Shown: one piece after another, positions 38,961-50,900 of the stretch
Position numbering within the stretch: position 1 is the first letter of the stretch
Layout of the letters: each line of letters starts with the position of its first letter
DNA from: Calliopsis andreniformis
Lineage: Eukaryota > Arthropoda > Insecta > Hymenoptera > Andrenidae
Reading direction: 5' to 3'
Assembly: GCF_051401765.1 (NCBI RefSeq)
Contig: NW_027480480.1
Location: 1,860,001-1,924,000, forward strand
Length of the DNA: 64,000 bases
Made by a program: the position numbers and the translations under genes
Notes under the pieces: model-generated
Database searches by the model: none
Told to the model about the DNA's origin: nothing
What the model saw: only the letters and a program-made list of their open reading frames with translations

Positions 38961-40285
38961 GGGCTGAAGATTGAGGATTCAGGGTTGAGGATTCAGAATT
39001 GAGGTTTGAGGACAGAGGATTGAGGATTGAAGATTGAGGATTGAGGATTGAGGATTGAGGATTGAGGATTGAAGACTGAGGATTGGGTATTGAGGATTCA
39101 ACATTGAGGATTGAGGGTTGAGGATTGAGTATTGAGGATTGAAGATTGAGGATTGAGGTCTGAGGATTGAGGATTGAGGATTGAAGATTGAGGATTGGGT
39201 GTTGAGGACTGAAGAATGAGGATTGAGGATTGAGGATTGAGGACTGAGGATTGAAGATTTAAGATTGAGTATTGAGGATTGGAGATTGAGGATTGAGGAT
39301 TGAGTATTGAGAATTGAGGACTGATAGTTGAGTATTGAGGACTGAGGATTGAGGACTGAAGATTGAGTATTGAGGATTCAGAATTGAGGTTTGAGGACTG
39401 AGAATTGAGGATTGAGGATTGAGGATTGCGAATGAGGGCTGAGGGTTGAGGATTGATGTTTGAGGACTGAGGACTGAGGATTAAGGATTGAGAATTGAGG
39501 ATTGAGGATTGAGAATTGAGGATTGAGCATTGAAGATTGAGGATTGGGTATTGAGGATTGAAGAATGAGGATTGAGGATTGAGGATTGAGGATTGAGGAT
39601 TGAGAATTGAGGATTGAGGATTGTGGATTGGAGATTGAGGTTTGGGTGTTGAGGATTGAAGATTGAGTATTGAGGATTGATGATTGGCGATCGAGGATTG
39701 AGAATCGAGGATTGAGGATTGAGGATTGAGGATTGAAGATTGAGTATTGAGGATTGAATGTTGAGGATTGTGGATTGAGGATTGAGGATTGAGGATTGAA
39801 TATTGAGTATTGGGGACTGAGTGTTGAGGGTTGAGTGATGAGAATTGATGTTTGTGGATAGAGATTTGAAGACTGCAGATTGAGTATTGAGTATTGAAAA
39901 CTGTGAATTGATTATATTCTATTGAGGATTGAGAATTGACAACTGATTGTTGAGAACTGAGTTCTGAAGGTTGAGGATTCAGGATTGAGGATTCAGGTTC
40001 GAGTTTTGAGGACTGAGGATTGAGGATTGAGGATTGAGGACTGAGGATTGAGGATTGAAGATTGAGGATTGAGGGTTGAGGATTGAGGATTGAATATTGA
40101 GTATTGATGATTGAAGATTGAGGATTGAGGATTGAGGGTTGAGGATTGAGGACGAGGACTGACGGTCGAGGATTGAGGTTTGAGTTTTGAGAATTGAGAA
40201 TTTAGGATTGAGGATTGAGGATGAGTGCTGAGGGTTGTGGATTGAGGTTTGAGGACTGAGGACTGAGGATTGAGAATTGAAGATT
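38961..40285 (+). repeat. Segment repeated from about 13,110-14,285
   Basis: L motif near 39,253, R 39687 and A 39916 (GATTAT type), at an offset of 25,990 from the left copy. At about 40,285 it leaves the 14.285-kb match and joins sequence equivalent to 14,990. The junction lies inside plain GAGGATT units. Confidence 0.8.
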
Positions 40286-41259
40286 GAGGATTGAGGATTG
40301 AGTATTGACGATTAAATATTGAGTATTGAGGATTGAAGATTGAGGGTTGAGGGTTGAGGGTTGAGGATTGAGGACGAGGACTGATGGTTGAGGATTGAGG
40401 TTTGAGGTTTGAGGATTGAGAATTTAGGATTCAGGATTGAGGATTCAGAATTGAGGATTCAGGATTGAGGTTTGATGACTGAGGATTGAGGATTGAGGAT
40501 TGAGGGTTGAGGATTGAGGACGGAGGTTTGAAGATTGAGAATTGAGGATTGAGTGTTGAAGATTGAAGATTGAGGATTGGGTATTGAGGATTGAGGATTG
40601 GGAATTGAGGATTGAGGATTGAGGATTGAAGAATGAGAATTGAGGATTGAGGATTGGGGATTGAGAATTGAGAATTGAGTATGAGGACTGAGGTTTGAAG
40701 ATTGAGGTTTGAGGAACGAGGATTGCGGATTGAGGATTGAGGACTGAGGATTGACGATTGAGTATTGAAGACTGAGGATTGATTACTGAGGATTGAGGAT
40801 TGAGGATTGAGGATTGAGGATTGAGGATTGAAGACTGAGTATTGTGGATTGAATATTGAGGATTGAGTATTGAGGATTGAGGATTGAGGATGAGGGCTGA
40901 GGGTGAGGATTGAGGTTTGATGTCTGAGGACTGAGGATTGAGGATTGAGAATTGAGGATTGAGGGTTGAAGATTGAAGATTGAGGATTGGGTATTGAGGA
41001 TTGAGGATTGAGGATTGAAGACTGAGTATTGTGGATTGAATATTGAGGATTGAGTATTGAGGATTGAGGATTGAGGATGAGGGCTGAGGGTGAGGATTGA
41101 GGTTTGATGTCTGAGGACTGAGGATTGAGGATTGAGAATTGAGGATTGAGGGTTGAAGATTGAAGATTGAGGATTGGGTATTGAGGATTGAGGATTGAGA
41201 ATTGAGGATTGAGGATTGAGGATTGAAGAATGAGGATTGAGGATTGAGGATTGGGGATT
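40286..41259 (+). repeat. Mosaic spacer with 187-bp tandem duplication
   Basis: About 40,290-40,660 matches 14,990-15,360. From 40,665 it switches to GAGTATGAGGACTGAGG material also found near 34.2, 36.4 and 46.6 kb. It contains the 187-bp duplication annotated separately, then rejoins the 15.37-kb type sequence near 41,260. Confidence 0.75.
40830..41203 (+). repeat. 187-bp local tandem duplication
   Basis: The unit starting GAAGACTGAGTATTGTGG at 40,830 restarts at 41,017, and the two units look identical by eye. The related region at about 46.77 kb has only one unit, so this is a young event private to this locus. 187 is not a multiple of 7, because the unit contains the out-of-phase GATGAGGGCTGAGGGTGAGG motif. 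Confidence 0.88.
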
Positions 41260-44200
41260 GAGAATTGAAGATTGAGTATTGATGATTGAAGACAGCCGAT
41301 TGAGGATTGAGGATTGAGGATTGAGGATTGAGGGTTGAAGATTGAGGATTGAGGATTGAGGATGAGGGCTGAGGGTTGAGGATTGAGATTTGAGGACTGA
41401 GGACTGAGGATTGAGGATTGAGTATTGAGAATTGAGGATTGAGGATTGAAGATTGAGGATTGTTTATTGAGGATTGAACAGTGAGTATTGAGGAATGAGG
41501 ATTGAGGATTGTGGATTGAAATTGAGTATTGAGGATAGAAGCCTGACGATTGAGGATTGAGGATTGAGGGTTGAGGATTGAGGACGGAGGTTTGAAGGTT
41601 GAGTATTGAGGATTGAGATTTGAGTATAGTGGATTGAGGATTGAGGATTGAAGATTGAATATTGATGATTGAAGATTGAGGATCGAGGATTGAGTGTTGT
41701 GGATTGAGGACGAGGAGTCAGGGTTGAGTATTGATGTTTGAGGTCTGAGGATTGAGGTTTGAGGATTGAGAATTGAGGATTGAGGATTGAGGATTGAGGA
41801 TTGTGGATTGAGGATTGAGGGTTGAGTGTTGAGGTTTGAGTATTGAACCCTGAGAATTCAGGATATTCTATTGAGTATTGAGAATCGAGGATTGATGTTT
41901 GAGTGTTGAGGATTGAGGATTGAGGATTGAGGATTGAGTATTGAGGATTGAGGATTGAGGATTGAAGATTGAATATTAATGATTGAATATTGAGTGTCGG
42001 GGATTGAGGTTTCTGGATTGAGGACGAGGACTGAGGGTTGAGTATTGATGTTTGAAGTCTGAGGATTGAGGATTGAGGATTGAAGATTGAGGATTGAGGA
42101 TTGAGGATTGAAGATTGAGAGTTGGGTGTTGAGGATTGAGTATTGAGCATTGAGTTTTGAGGATTGAGGATTGAGGATTGAAGATTGAGTATTGAGGATT
42201 GAAGATTGAGGGTTGAGGATTGAGGATTGTGGATCGAGGATTGAAGATTGAGGATTTGGGATAGAGGATTGACGATTGAGGATTGAGTATTGAGGAGTGA
42301 GAATTGAGGATTGAGGATTGAAGATTGAGGATTGAGGATTGAAGATTGAGTATTGATGATTGAAGATTGAGGATTGAAGAATGAGGACTGAGGATTGAGG
42401 ATTGAGGATTAAGGATTGAAGATTGAGTATTGAGGATTGATGATTGGCGATCGAGGATTGAGTATCGAGGATTGAGGATTGAGGATTGAGGATTGAAGAT
42501 TGAGTATTGTGGATTGAAGGTTGAGGATCGTGGATTCGGGATTGAGGATTGAGGATTGAATATTGAGGATTGGGGACTGAGTGTCGAGGGTTGAGTGATG
42601 AGAATTGATGTTTGTGGATAGAGATTTGAAGATAGCAGATTGAGTATTGAGTATTGAAAACTGTGAATTGACGACATTCTATTGAGGATTGAGGTTTGAC
42701 AACTGATTGTTGAGGACTGAGGGCTGAAGATTGAGGATTCAGTATTGAGGATTCAGGATTGAGGTTTGAGGACCGAGGATTGAGGATTGAGGATTGAGGA
42801 TTGAGGATTGAGGATTGAGGATAGAAGGTTGAATATTGATGAATGAAGATTGAGGATTGAGGATTGAGTGTTGTGGATTGAGGACGAGGACTGAGGGTTG
42901 AGTATTGATGCCTGAGGTCTGAGGATTGAGGATTGAGGATTGCGAACTGAGGATTGAGGATTGAGGATTGAAGATTGAGGATTGGGTATTGAGGATTGAA
43001 GATTGAGGATTGAGGATTGAGTATTGAGGATTCAGGATTGAAGATTGAGTATTGAGGATTGAAGAGTGAGGATTGAGGATTGAGGATTGAGGATTGATGA
43101 TTGAGGATTGAAGATTGAATATTGATGATTGAAGATTGAGGATTGAGGATTGAGGTTTGTGGATTGAGGACGAGGACTGAGGGTTGAATATTGATGTTTG
43201 AGGTCTGAGGATTGAGGATTGAGGATTGAGGATTGAGGATTGAGGATTGAGGATTGAAGATTGAGGATTGGGTGTTGAGGATTGAAGATTGAGGATTGAG
43301 GATTGTGGATTGAGGATTGAGGGTTGAGTGTTGAGGTTTGAGTATTGAACCCTGAGAATTCAGGATATTCTATTGAGTATTGAGAATCGAGGATTGATGT
43401 TTGAGTGTTGAGGATTGAGGATTGAGGATTGAGGATTGAGTATTGAGGATTGAGGATTGAGGATTGAAGATTGAATATTAATGATTGAATATTGAGGGTC
43501 GGGGATTGAGGGTTCTGGATTGAGGACGAGGACTGAGGGTTGAGTATTGATGTTTGAGGTCTGAGGATTGAGGATTGAGGATTGAAGATTGAGGATTGAG
43601 GATTGAGGATTGAAGATTGAGAATTGGGTGTTGAGGATTGAGTATTGAGCATTGAGTTTTGAGGATTGAGGATTGAGGATTGAAGATTGAGTATTGAGGA
43701 TTGAAGATTGAGGGTTGAGGATTGAGGATTGTGGATCGAGGATTGAAGATTGAGGATTTGGGATAGAGGATTGACGATTGAGGATTGAGTATTGAGGAGT
43801 GAGAATTGAGGATTGAGGATTGAAGATTGAGGATTGAGGATTGAAGATTGAGTATTGATGATTGAAGATTGAGGATTGAAGAATGAGGACTGAGGATTGA
43901 GGATTGAGGATTAAGGATTGAAGATTGAGTATTGAGGATTGATGATTGGCGATCGAGGATTGAGTATCGAGGATTGAGGATTGAGGATTGAGGATTGAAG
44001 ATTGAGTATTGTGGATTGAATGTTGAGGATCGTGGATTGGGGATTGAGGATTGAGGATTGAATATTGAGGATTGGGGACTGAGTGTCGAGGGTTGAGTGA
44101 TGAGAATTGATGTTTGTGGATAGAGATTTGAAGATAGCAGATTGAGTATTGAGTATTGAAAACTGTGAATTGACGACATTCTATTGAGGATTGAGGTTTG

Positions 44201-44430
44201 ACAACTGATTGTTGAGGACTGAGGGCTGAAGATTGAGGATTCAGTATTGAGGATTCAGGATTGAGGTTTGAGGACCGAGGATTGAGGATTGAGGATTGAG
44301 GATTGAGGATTGAGGATTGAGGATAGAAGGTTGAATATTGATGAATGAAGATTGAGGATTGAGGATTGAGTGTTGTGGATTGAGGACGAGGACTGAGGGT
44401 TGAGTATTGATGCCTGAGGTCTGAGGATTG
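41260..44430 (+). repeat. Copy of about 15,371-18,582
   Basis: E 41849 and 43351, R 42447 and 43949, A 42676 and 44178, all 25,848 bp from their partners. It ends at 44,430, where CTGAGGATTG continues as ATGTTTGAGG. That is sequence equivalent to 19,768, so about 1.19 kb of the 6,186-bp unit is missing at the junction. Confidence 0.87.
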
Positions 44431-46600
44431 ATGTTTGAGGACTGAGGACTGAGGATTAAGGATTGAGAATTGAGGATTGAGGATTGAGAATTGAGGATTG
44501 AGCATTGAAGATTGAGGATTGGGTATTGAGGATTGAAGAATGAGGATTGAGGATTGAGGATTGAGGATTGAGGATTGAAGACTGAGGATTGAGGATTGAG
44601 GATTGAGGATTGAATATTGAGCATTCAGGATTGAAGATTGAGGATTGAGGATTGAGTGTTGAGTATTGAGGACGAGGACTGACGGTTGAGGATTGAGGTT
44701 TGAGGATTGAGGATTGAGGATTGATGACTGAGGATTGAGGATTGAGGATAGAGTATTGAGGATTGAAGATTGAGTACTGGGGATTGAGGACTGAAGGCTG
44801 AGGATTAAGGATTGAGGATTGAGGATTGAGGATTGAGGATTGAGAATTGAGGATTGAGGATTGTGGATTGGAGATTGAGGTTTGGGTGTTGAGGATTGAA
44901 GATTGAGTATTGAGGATTGATGATTGGCGATCGAGGATTGAGAATCGAGGATTGAGGATTGAGGATTGAGGATTGAAGATTGAGTATTGAGGATTGAATG
45001 TTGAGGATTGTGGATTGAGGATTGAGGATTGAGGATTGAATATTGAGTATTGGGGACTGAGTGTTGAGGGTTGAGTGATGAGAATTGATGTTTGTGGATA
45101 GAGATTTGAAGACTGCAGATTGAGTATTGAGTATTGAAAACTGTGAATTGATTATATTCTATTGAGGATTGAGAATTGACAACTGATTGTTGAGAACTGA
45201 GCTCTGAAGGTTGAGGATTCAGGATTGAGGATTCAGGTTCGAGTTTTGAGGACTGAGGATTGAGGATTGAGGATTGAGGACTGAGGATTGAGGATTGAAG
45301 ATTGAGGATTGAGGGTTGAGGATTGAGGAAAGAATATTGAGTATTGATGATTGAAGATTGAGGATTGAGGATTGAGGGTTGAGGATTGAGGACGAGGACT
45401 GACGGTCGAGGATTGACGTTTGAGTTTTGAGAATTGAGAATTTAGGATTGAGGATTGAGGATGAGTGCTGAGGGTTGTGGATTGAGGTTTGAGGACTGAG
45501 GACTGAGGATTGAGGATTGAAGATTGAGTGTTGAGGATTGAAGATTGAGGGTTGAGGGTTGGTAATTGAGGATTGAGGATGAGGTCCGAGGGTTGAGGAT
45601 TGAGGTTTGAGGGCTGAGAACTGAGAATTGAGGATTGAGTATTGAGGATTGAAGATTGAGTATTGAGGTTGAGGATTGAGGATTGAGGATTGAGTAAAGA
45701 GGATTGAAGATTGAGGCTTGAGGATTGAGGATTGAGGATTGAGAATGAGGTCCGAGGGTTGAGGATTGAGGTTTGTGGGCTGAGGACTGAGAATTGAGGA
45801 TTGAGGATTGAGGATTGAAGATTGAGTATTGAGGATTGATGCCTGACGAAGGAGGATTGAGGATTGAGGATTGTGGATTGAGGATGGAGGATTGAAGATT
45901 GAGTATTGAGGATTGAAGATTGAGGATTGAGGATTGCGGATTGAGGATTGAGTGTTGAAGATTGAGGATTGGGGACTGAGTGTTGAGGGTTGAATGATGA
46001 GAATTGATGTTTGTGGATAGAGATTTGAAGATTGCAGATTGAGTATTGAGTATTGAAAACTGTGAATTGAATATATTCTATTGAGGATTGAGAATTGACA
46101 ACTGATCGTTGAGAACTGAGTTCTGCAGGTTGGGGATTCAGGATTGAGTATTCAGGTTTGAGCTTTGAGGACTGAGGATTGAGGATTGAGGATTGAGGAT
46201 TGAGGATTGAGGATTGAAGATTGAGGATTGAGGATTGAGAATTGAGGATTGAATATTGAGTATTGAGGATTGAAGATTGAGGGTTGAGGGTTGAGGGTTG
46301 AGGATTGAGGACGAGGACTGACGGTTGAGGATTGAGGTTTGAGGTTTGAGGATTGAGAATTTAGGATTCAGGATTGAGGATTCAGGATTGAGGATTCAGG
46401 ATTGAGGTTTGATGACTGAGGATTGAGGATTGAGGATTGAGGGTTGAGGATTGAGGACGGAGGTTTGAAGATTGAGAATTGAGGATTGAGGGTTGAAGAT
46501 TGAAGATTGAGGATTGGGTATTGAGGATTGAGGATTGGGAATTGAGGATTGAGGATTGAGGATTGAAGAATGAGAATTGAGGATTGAGGATTGGGGATTG
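44431..46600 (+). repeat. Mosaic of 6,186-unit and 14-kb type sequence
   Basis: From 44,431 to about 45,250 it matches 19,769-20,590 (offset 24,662; R 44927, A 45156). It then follows 14.0-15.3 kb (offset 31,230; A 46075, GAATAT type). The join lies near the GTTCGAGTTTTGAGGACTG motif, the point where the 6,186-bp units themselves switch to GAGGTTTGTGG material. Confidence 0.8.
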
Positions 46601-47901
46601 AGAATTGAGAATTGAGTATGAGGACTGAGGTTTGAAGGTTGAGGTTTGAGGAACGAGGATTATGGATTGAGGATTGAGGACTGAGGATTGACGATAGAGT
46701 ATTGAAGACTGAGGATTGATTACTGAGGATTGAGGATTGAGGATTGAGGATTGAGGATTGAGGATTGAAGACTGAGTATTGTGGATTGAATATTGAGGAT
46801 TGAGTATTGAGGATTGAGGATTGAGGATGAGGGCTGAGGGTGAGGATTGAGGTTTGATGTCTGATGACTGAGGATTGAGGATTGAGAATTGAGGATTGAG
46901 GGTTGAAGATTGAAGATTGAGGATTGGGTATTGAGGATTGAGGATTGAGAATTGAGGATTGAGGATTGAGGATTGAAGAATGAGGATTGAGGATTGAGGA
47001 TTGGGGATTGAGAATTGAAGATTGAGTATTGATGATTGAAGACAGCCGATTGAGGATTGAGGATTGAGGATTGAGGATTGAGGGTTGAAGATTGAGGATT
47101 GAGGATTGAGGATGAGGGCTGAGGGTTGAGGATTGAGATTTGAGGACTGAGGACTGAGGATTGAGGATTGAGTATTTAGGATTGAGGATTGAGGATTGAA
47201 GATTGAGGATTGTTTATTGAGGATTGAACAGTGAGTATTGAGGAATGACGATTGAGGATTGAGGATTGAAATTGAGTATTGAGGATAGAAGCCTGACGAT
47301 TGAGGATTGAGGATTGAGGGTTGAGGATTGAGGATTGAGGATTGAAGACTGAGTATTGATGATTGAAGATTGATGATTGAGGATTGAGGATTAAGGATTG
47401 GGGATTGAGGATTGAGGATTGAAGATTGAGAATTGAGGATTGAAGATTGAGGATTGAGGATTGAGGATTGAGGATTGAGGATTGAGTATTGAAGATTGAG
47501 GGTTGGGGATTGAGGATCGACGATTGAGGATTGCGTATTGAGGATTGCGAATTGAGGATTGATTATTGAAGATTGAGTATTGAGGATTCAAGATTGAGGA
47601 TTGAGGATTGAGGATTGAGGATTGAGGATGAGGGCTGAGGGTTGTGGGTTGAGGTTTGAGTACTGAATCCTGAGAATTCAGGATATTCTATTGAGTATTG
47701 AGAATTGAGGATTGATAGTTGAGTATTGAGGATTGAGATTTGAGTATTGTGGATTGAGGATTGAGGATTGAAGATTGAATATTGATGATTGAAGATTGAG
47801 GATCGAGGATTGAGTGTTGTGGATTGAGGACGAGGAGTCAGGGTTGAGTATTGATGTTTGAGGTCTGAGGATTGAGGTTTGAGGATTGAGAATTGAGGAT
47901 T
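46601..47901 (+). repeat. Mosaic spacer with E at 47,669
   Basis: About 46,610-47,050 resembles 40,665-41,290 but with a single copy of the 187-bp unit. About 47,050-47,330 resembles 15.4-15.7 kb. About 47,370-47,600 matches 38,170-38,400. E at 47669 lies only 293 bp before E at 47962, the closest E pair outside the 147-bp duplications. Confidence 0.72.
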
Positions 47902-50900
47902 GAGGATTGAGGATTGAGGATTGAGGATTGAGGGTTGAGTGTTGAGGTTTGAGTATTGAACCCTGAGAATTCAGGATATTCTATTGAGTATTGAGAATCG
48001 AGGATTGATGTTTGAGTGTTGAGGATTGAGGATTGAGGATTGAGGATTGAGTATTGAGGATTGAGGATTGAGGATTGAAGATTGAATATTAATGATTGAA
48101 TATTGAGGGTCGGGGATTGAGGGTTCTGGATTGAGGACGAGGACTGAGGGTTGAGTATTGATGTTTGAGGTCTGAGGATTGAGGATTGAGGATTGAAGAT
48201 TGAGGATTGAGGATTGAGGATTGAAGATTGAGAATTGGGTGTTGAGGATTGAGTATTGAGCATTGAGTTTTGAGGATTGAGGATTGAGGATTGAAGATTG
48301 AGTATTGAGGATTGAAGATTGAGGGTTGAGGATTGAGGATTGTGGATCGAGGATTGAAGATTGAGGATTTGGGATAGAGGATTGACGATTGAGGATTGAG
48401 TATTGAGGAGTGAGAATTGAGGATTGAGGATTGAAGATTGAGGATTGAGGATTGAAGATTGAGTATTGGTGATTGAAGATTGAGGATTGAAGAATGAGGA
48501 CTGAGGATTGAGGATTGAGGATTAAGGATTGAAGATTGAGTATTGAGGATTGATGATTGGCGATCGAGGATTGAGTATCGAGGATTGAGGATTGAGGATT
48601 GAGGATTGAAGATTGAGTATTGTGGATTGAAGGTTGAGGGTCGTGGATTGGGGATTGAGGATTGAGGATTGAATATTGAGGATTGGGGACTGAGTGTCGA
48701 GGGTTGAGTGATGAGAATTGATGTTTGTGGATAGAGATTTGAAGATAGCAGATTGAGTATTGAGTATTGAAAACTGTGAATTGACGACATTCTATTGAGG
48801 ATTGAGGTTTGACAACTGATTGTTGAGGACTGAGGGCTGAAGATTGAGGATTCAGTATTGAGGATTCAGGATTGAGGTTTGAGGACCGAGGATTGAGGAT
48901 TGAGGATTGAGGATTGAGGATTGAGGATTGAGGATTGAGGATAGAAGGTTGAATATTGATGAATGAAGATTGAGGATTGAGGATTGAGTGTTGTGGATTG
49001 AGGACGAGGACTGAGGGTTGAGTATTGATGCCTGAGGTCTGAGGATTGAGGATTGAGGATTGCGAACTGAGGATTGAGGATTGAGGATTGAAGATTGAGG
49101 ATTGGGTATTGAGGATTGAAGATTGAGGATTGAGGATTGAGTATTGAGGATTCAGGATTGAAGATTGAGTATTGAGGATTGAAGAGTGAGGATTGAGGAT
49201 TGAGGATTGAGGATTGATGATTGAGGATTGAAGATTGAATATTGATGATTGAAGATTGAGGATTGAGGATTGAGGTTTGTGGATTGAGGACGAGGACTGA
49301 GTGTTGAATATTGATGTTTGAGGTCTGAGGATTGAGGATTGAGGATTGAGGATTGAGAATTGAGGATTGAGGATTGAGGATTGAAGATTGAGTATTGGGT
49401 ATTGAGGATTGAAGAATGAGGTTTGAGGATTGTGCATTGAGTAAAGAGGATTGAAGATTGAGGATTGAGGATTGAGGATTGAGAATTGAGAATTGAGTAT
49501 GAGGACTGAGGTTTGAAGATTGAGGTTTGAGGAACGAGGATTGCGGATTGAGGATTCAGGACTGAGGATTGACGATTGAGTATTGAAGACTGAGGATTGA
49601 TTACTGAGGATTGAGGATTGAGGATTGAGGATTGAGGATTGAGGATTGAAGACTGAGTATCGTGGATTGAATATTGAGGATTGAGTATTGAGGATTGAGG
49701 ATTGAGGATGAGGGCTGAGGGTTGGGGGTTGATGTTTGAGTATTGAATCCTGAGAATTCAGGATATTCTATTGAGTATTGAGAACTGAGGATTGATAGTT
49801 GAGTATTGAGGATTGAGGTTTGAGTATTGTGGATTGAGGATTGAGGACTGAAGATTGAATATTGATGATTGAAGGTTGAGGATCGAGGATTGAGTGTTGT
49901 GGATTGAGGAGGAGGACTGAGGGTTGAGTATTGATGTTTGAGGTCTGAGGATTGAGGATTGAGTATTGATAATTGAGGATTGAGGATTGAGGATTGAGGA
50001 TTGAAGATTGAGGATTGGGTGTTGAGGATTGAAGAATGGGGATTGAGTATTGAGGATTGAGGATTGAGGATTGAAGATTGAGTATTGAGGATTGAAGGCT
50101 AAGGATTGAGGTCTGTGGATTGAGGATTGAGGATTGAGAATTGAGGATTGAGAATTGAGGATTGAAGATTAAGGGTGGGTATTCAGGATTGGGTATTGAG
50201 GATTGAAGAATGAGGGTTGAGGATTGAGGATTGAGTTCTGAGGATTGCAGATTGAGTATTCAGGATTGAAGATTGAGTGTTGAGGATTGATAATTGAGGA
50301 TTGAGCATTGAGGATTGAGGATTGAGGATTGAGGATTGAAGATTGAGTATTGAGGATTGAAGATTGAGGATTGGGTGTTGAGGATTGAAGAATGAGGATT
50401 GAGGAGTGAGGATTGAGGATTGAGGGTTGAAGACTGAGGATTGATTACTGAGGATTGAGGATTGAGGATTGAGGATTGAAGATTGAGGATTGAGGATTGA
50501 AGATTGAGTATTGATGATTGAAGATTGAGGATTGAAGAATGAGGACTGAGGATTGAGGATTGAGGATTAAGGATTGAAGATTGAGTATTGAGGATTGATG
50601 ATTGGCGATCGAGGATTGTGTATCGAGGATTGAGGATTGAGGCTTGAGGATTGAAGATTGAGTATTGTGGATTGAAGGTTGAGGATCGTGGATTGGGGAT
50701 TGAGGATTGAGGATTGAATATTGAGGATTGGGGACTGAGTGTCGAGGGTTGAGTGATGAGAATTGATGTTTGTGGATAGAGATTTGAAGATAGCAGATTG
50801 AGTATTGAGTATTGAAAACTGTGAATTGACGACATTCTATTGAGGATTGAGGTTTGACAACTGATTGTTGAGGACTGAGGGCTGAAGATTGAGGATTCAG

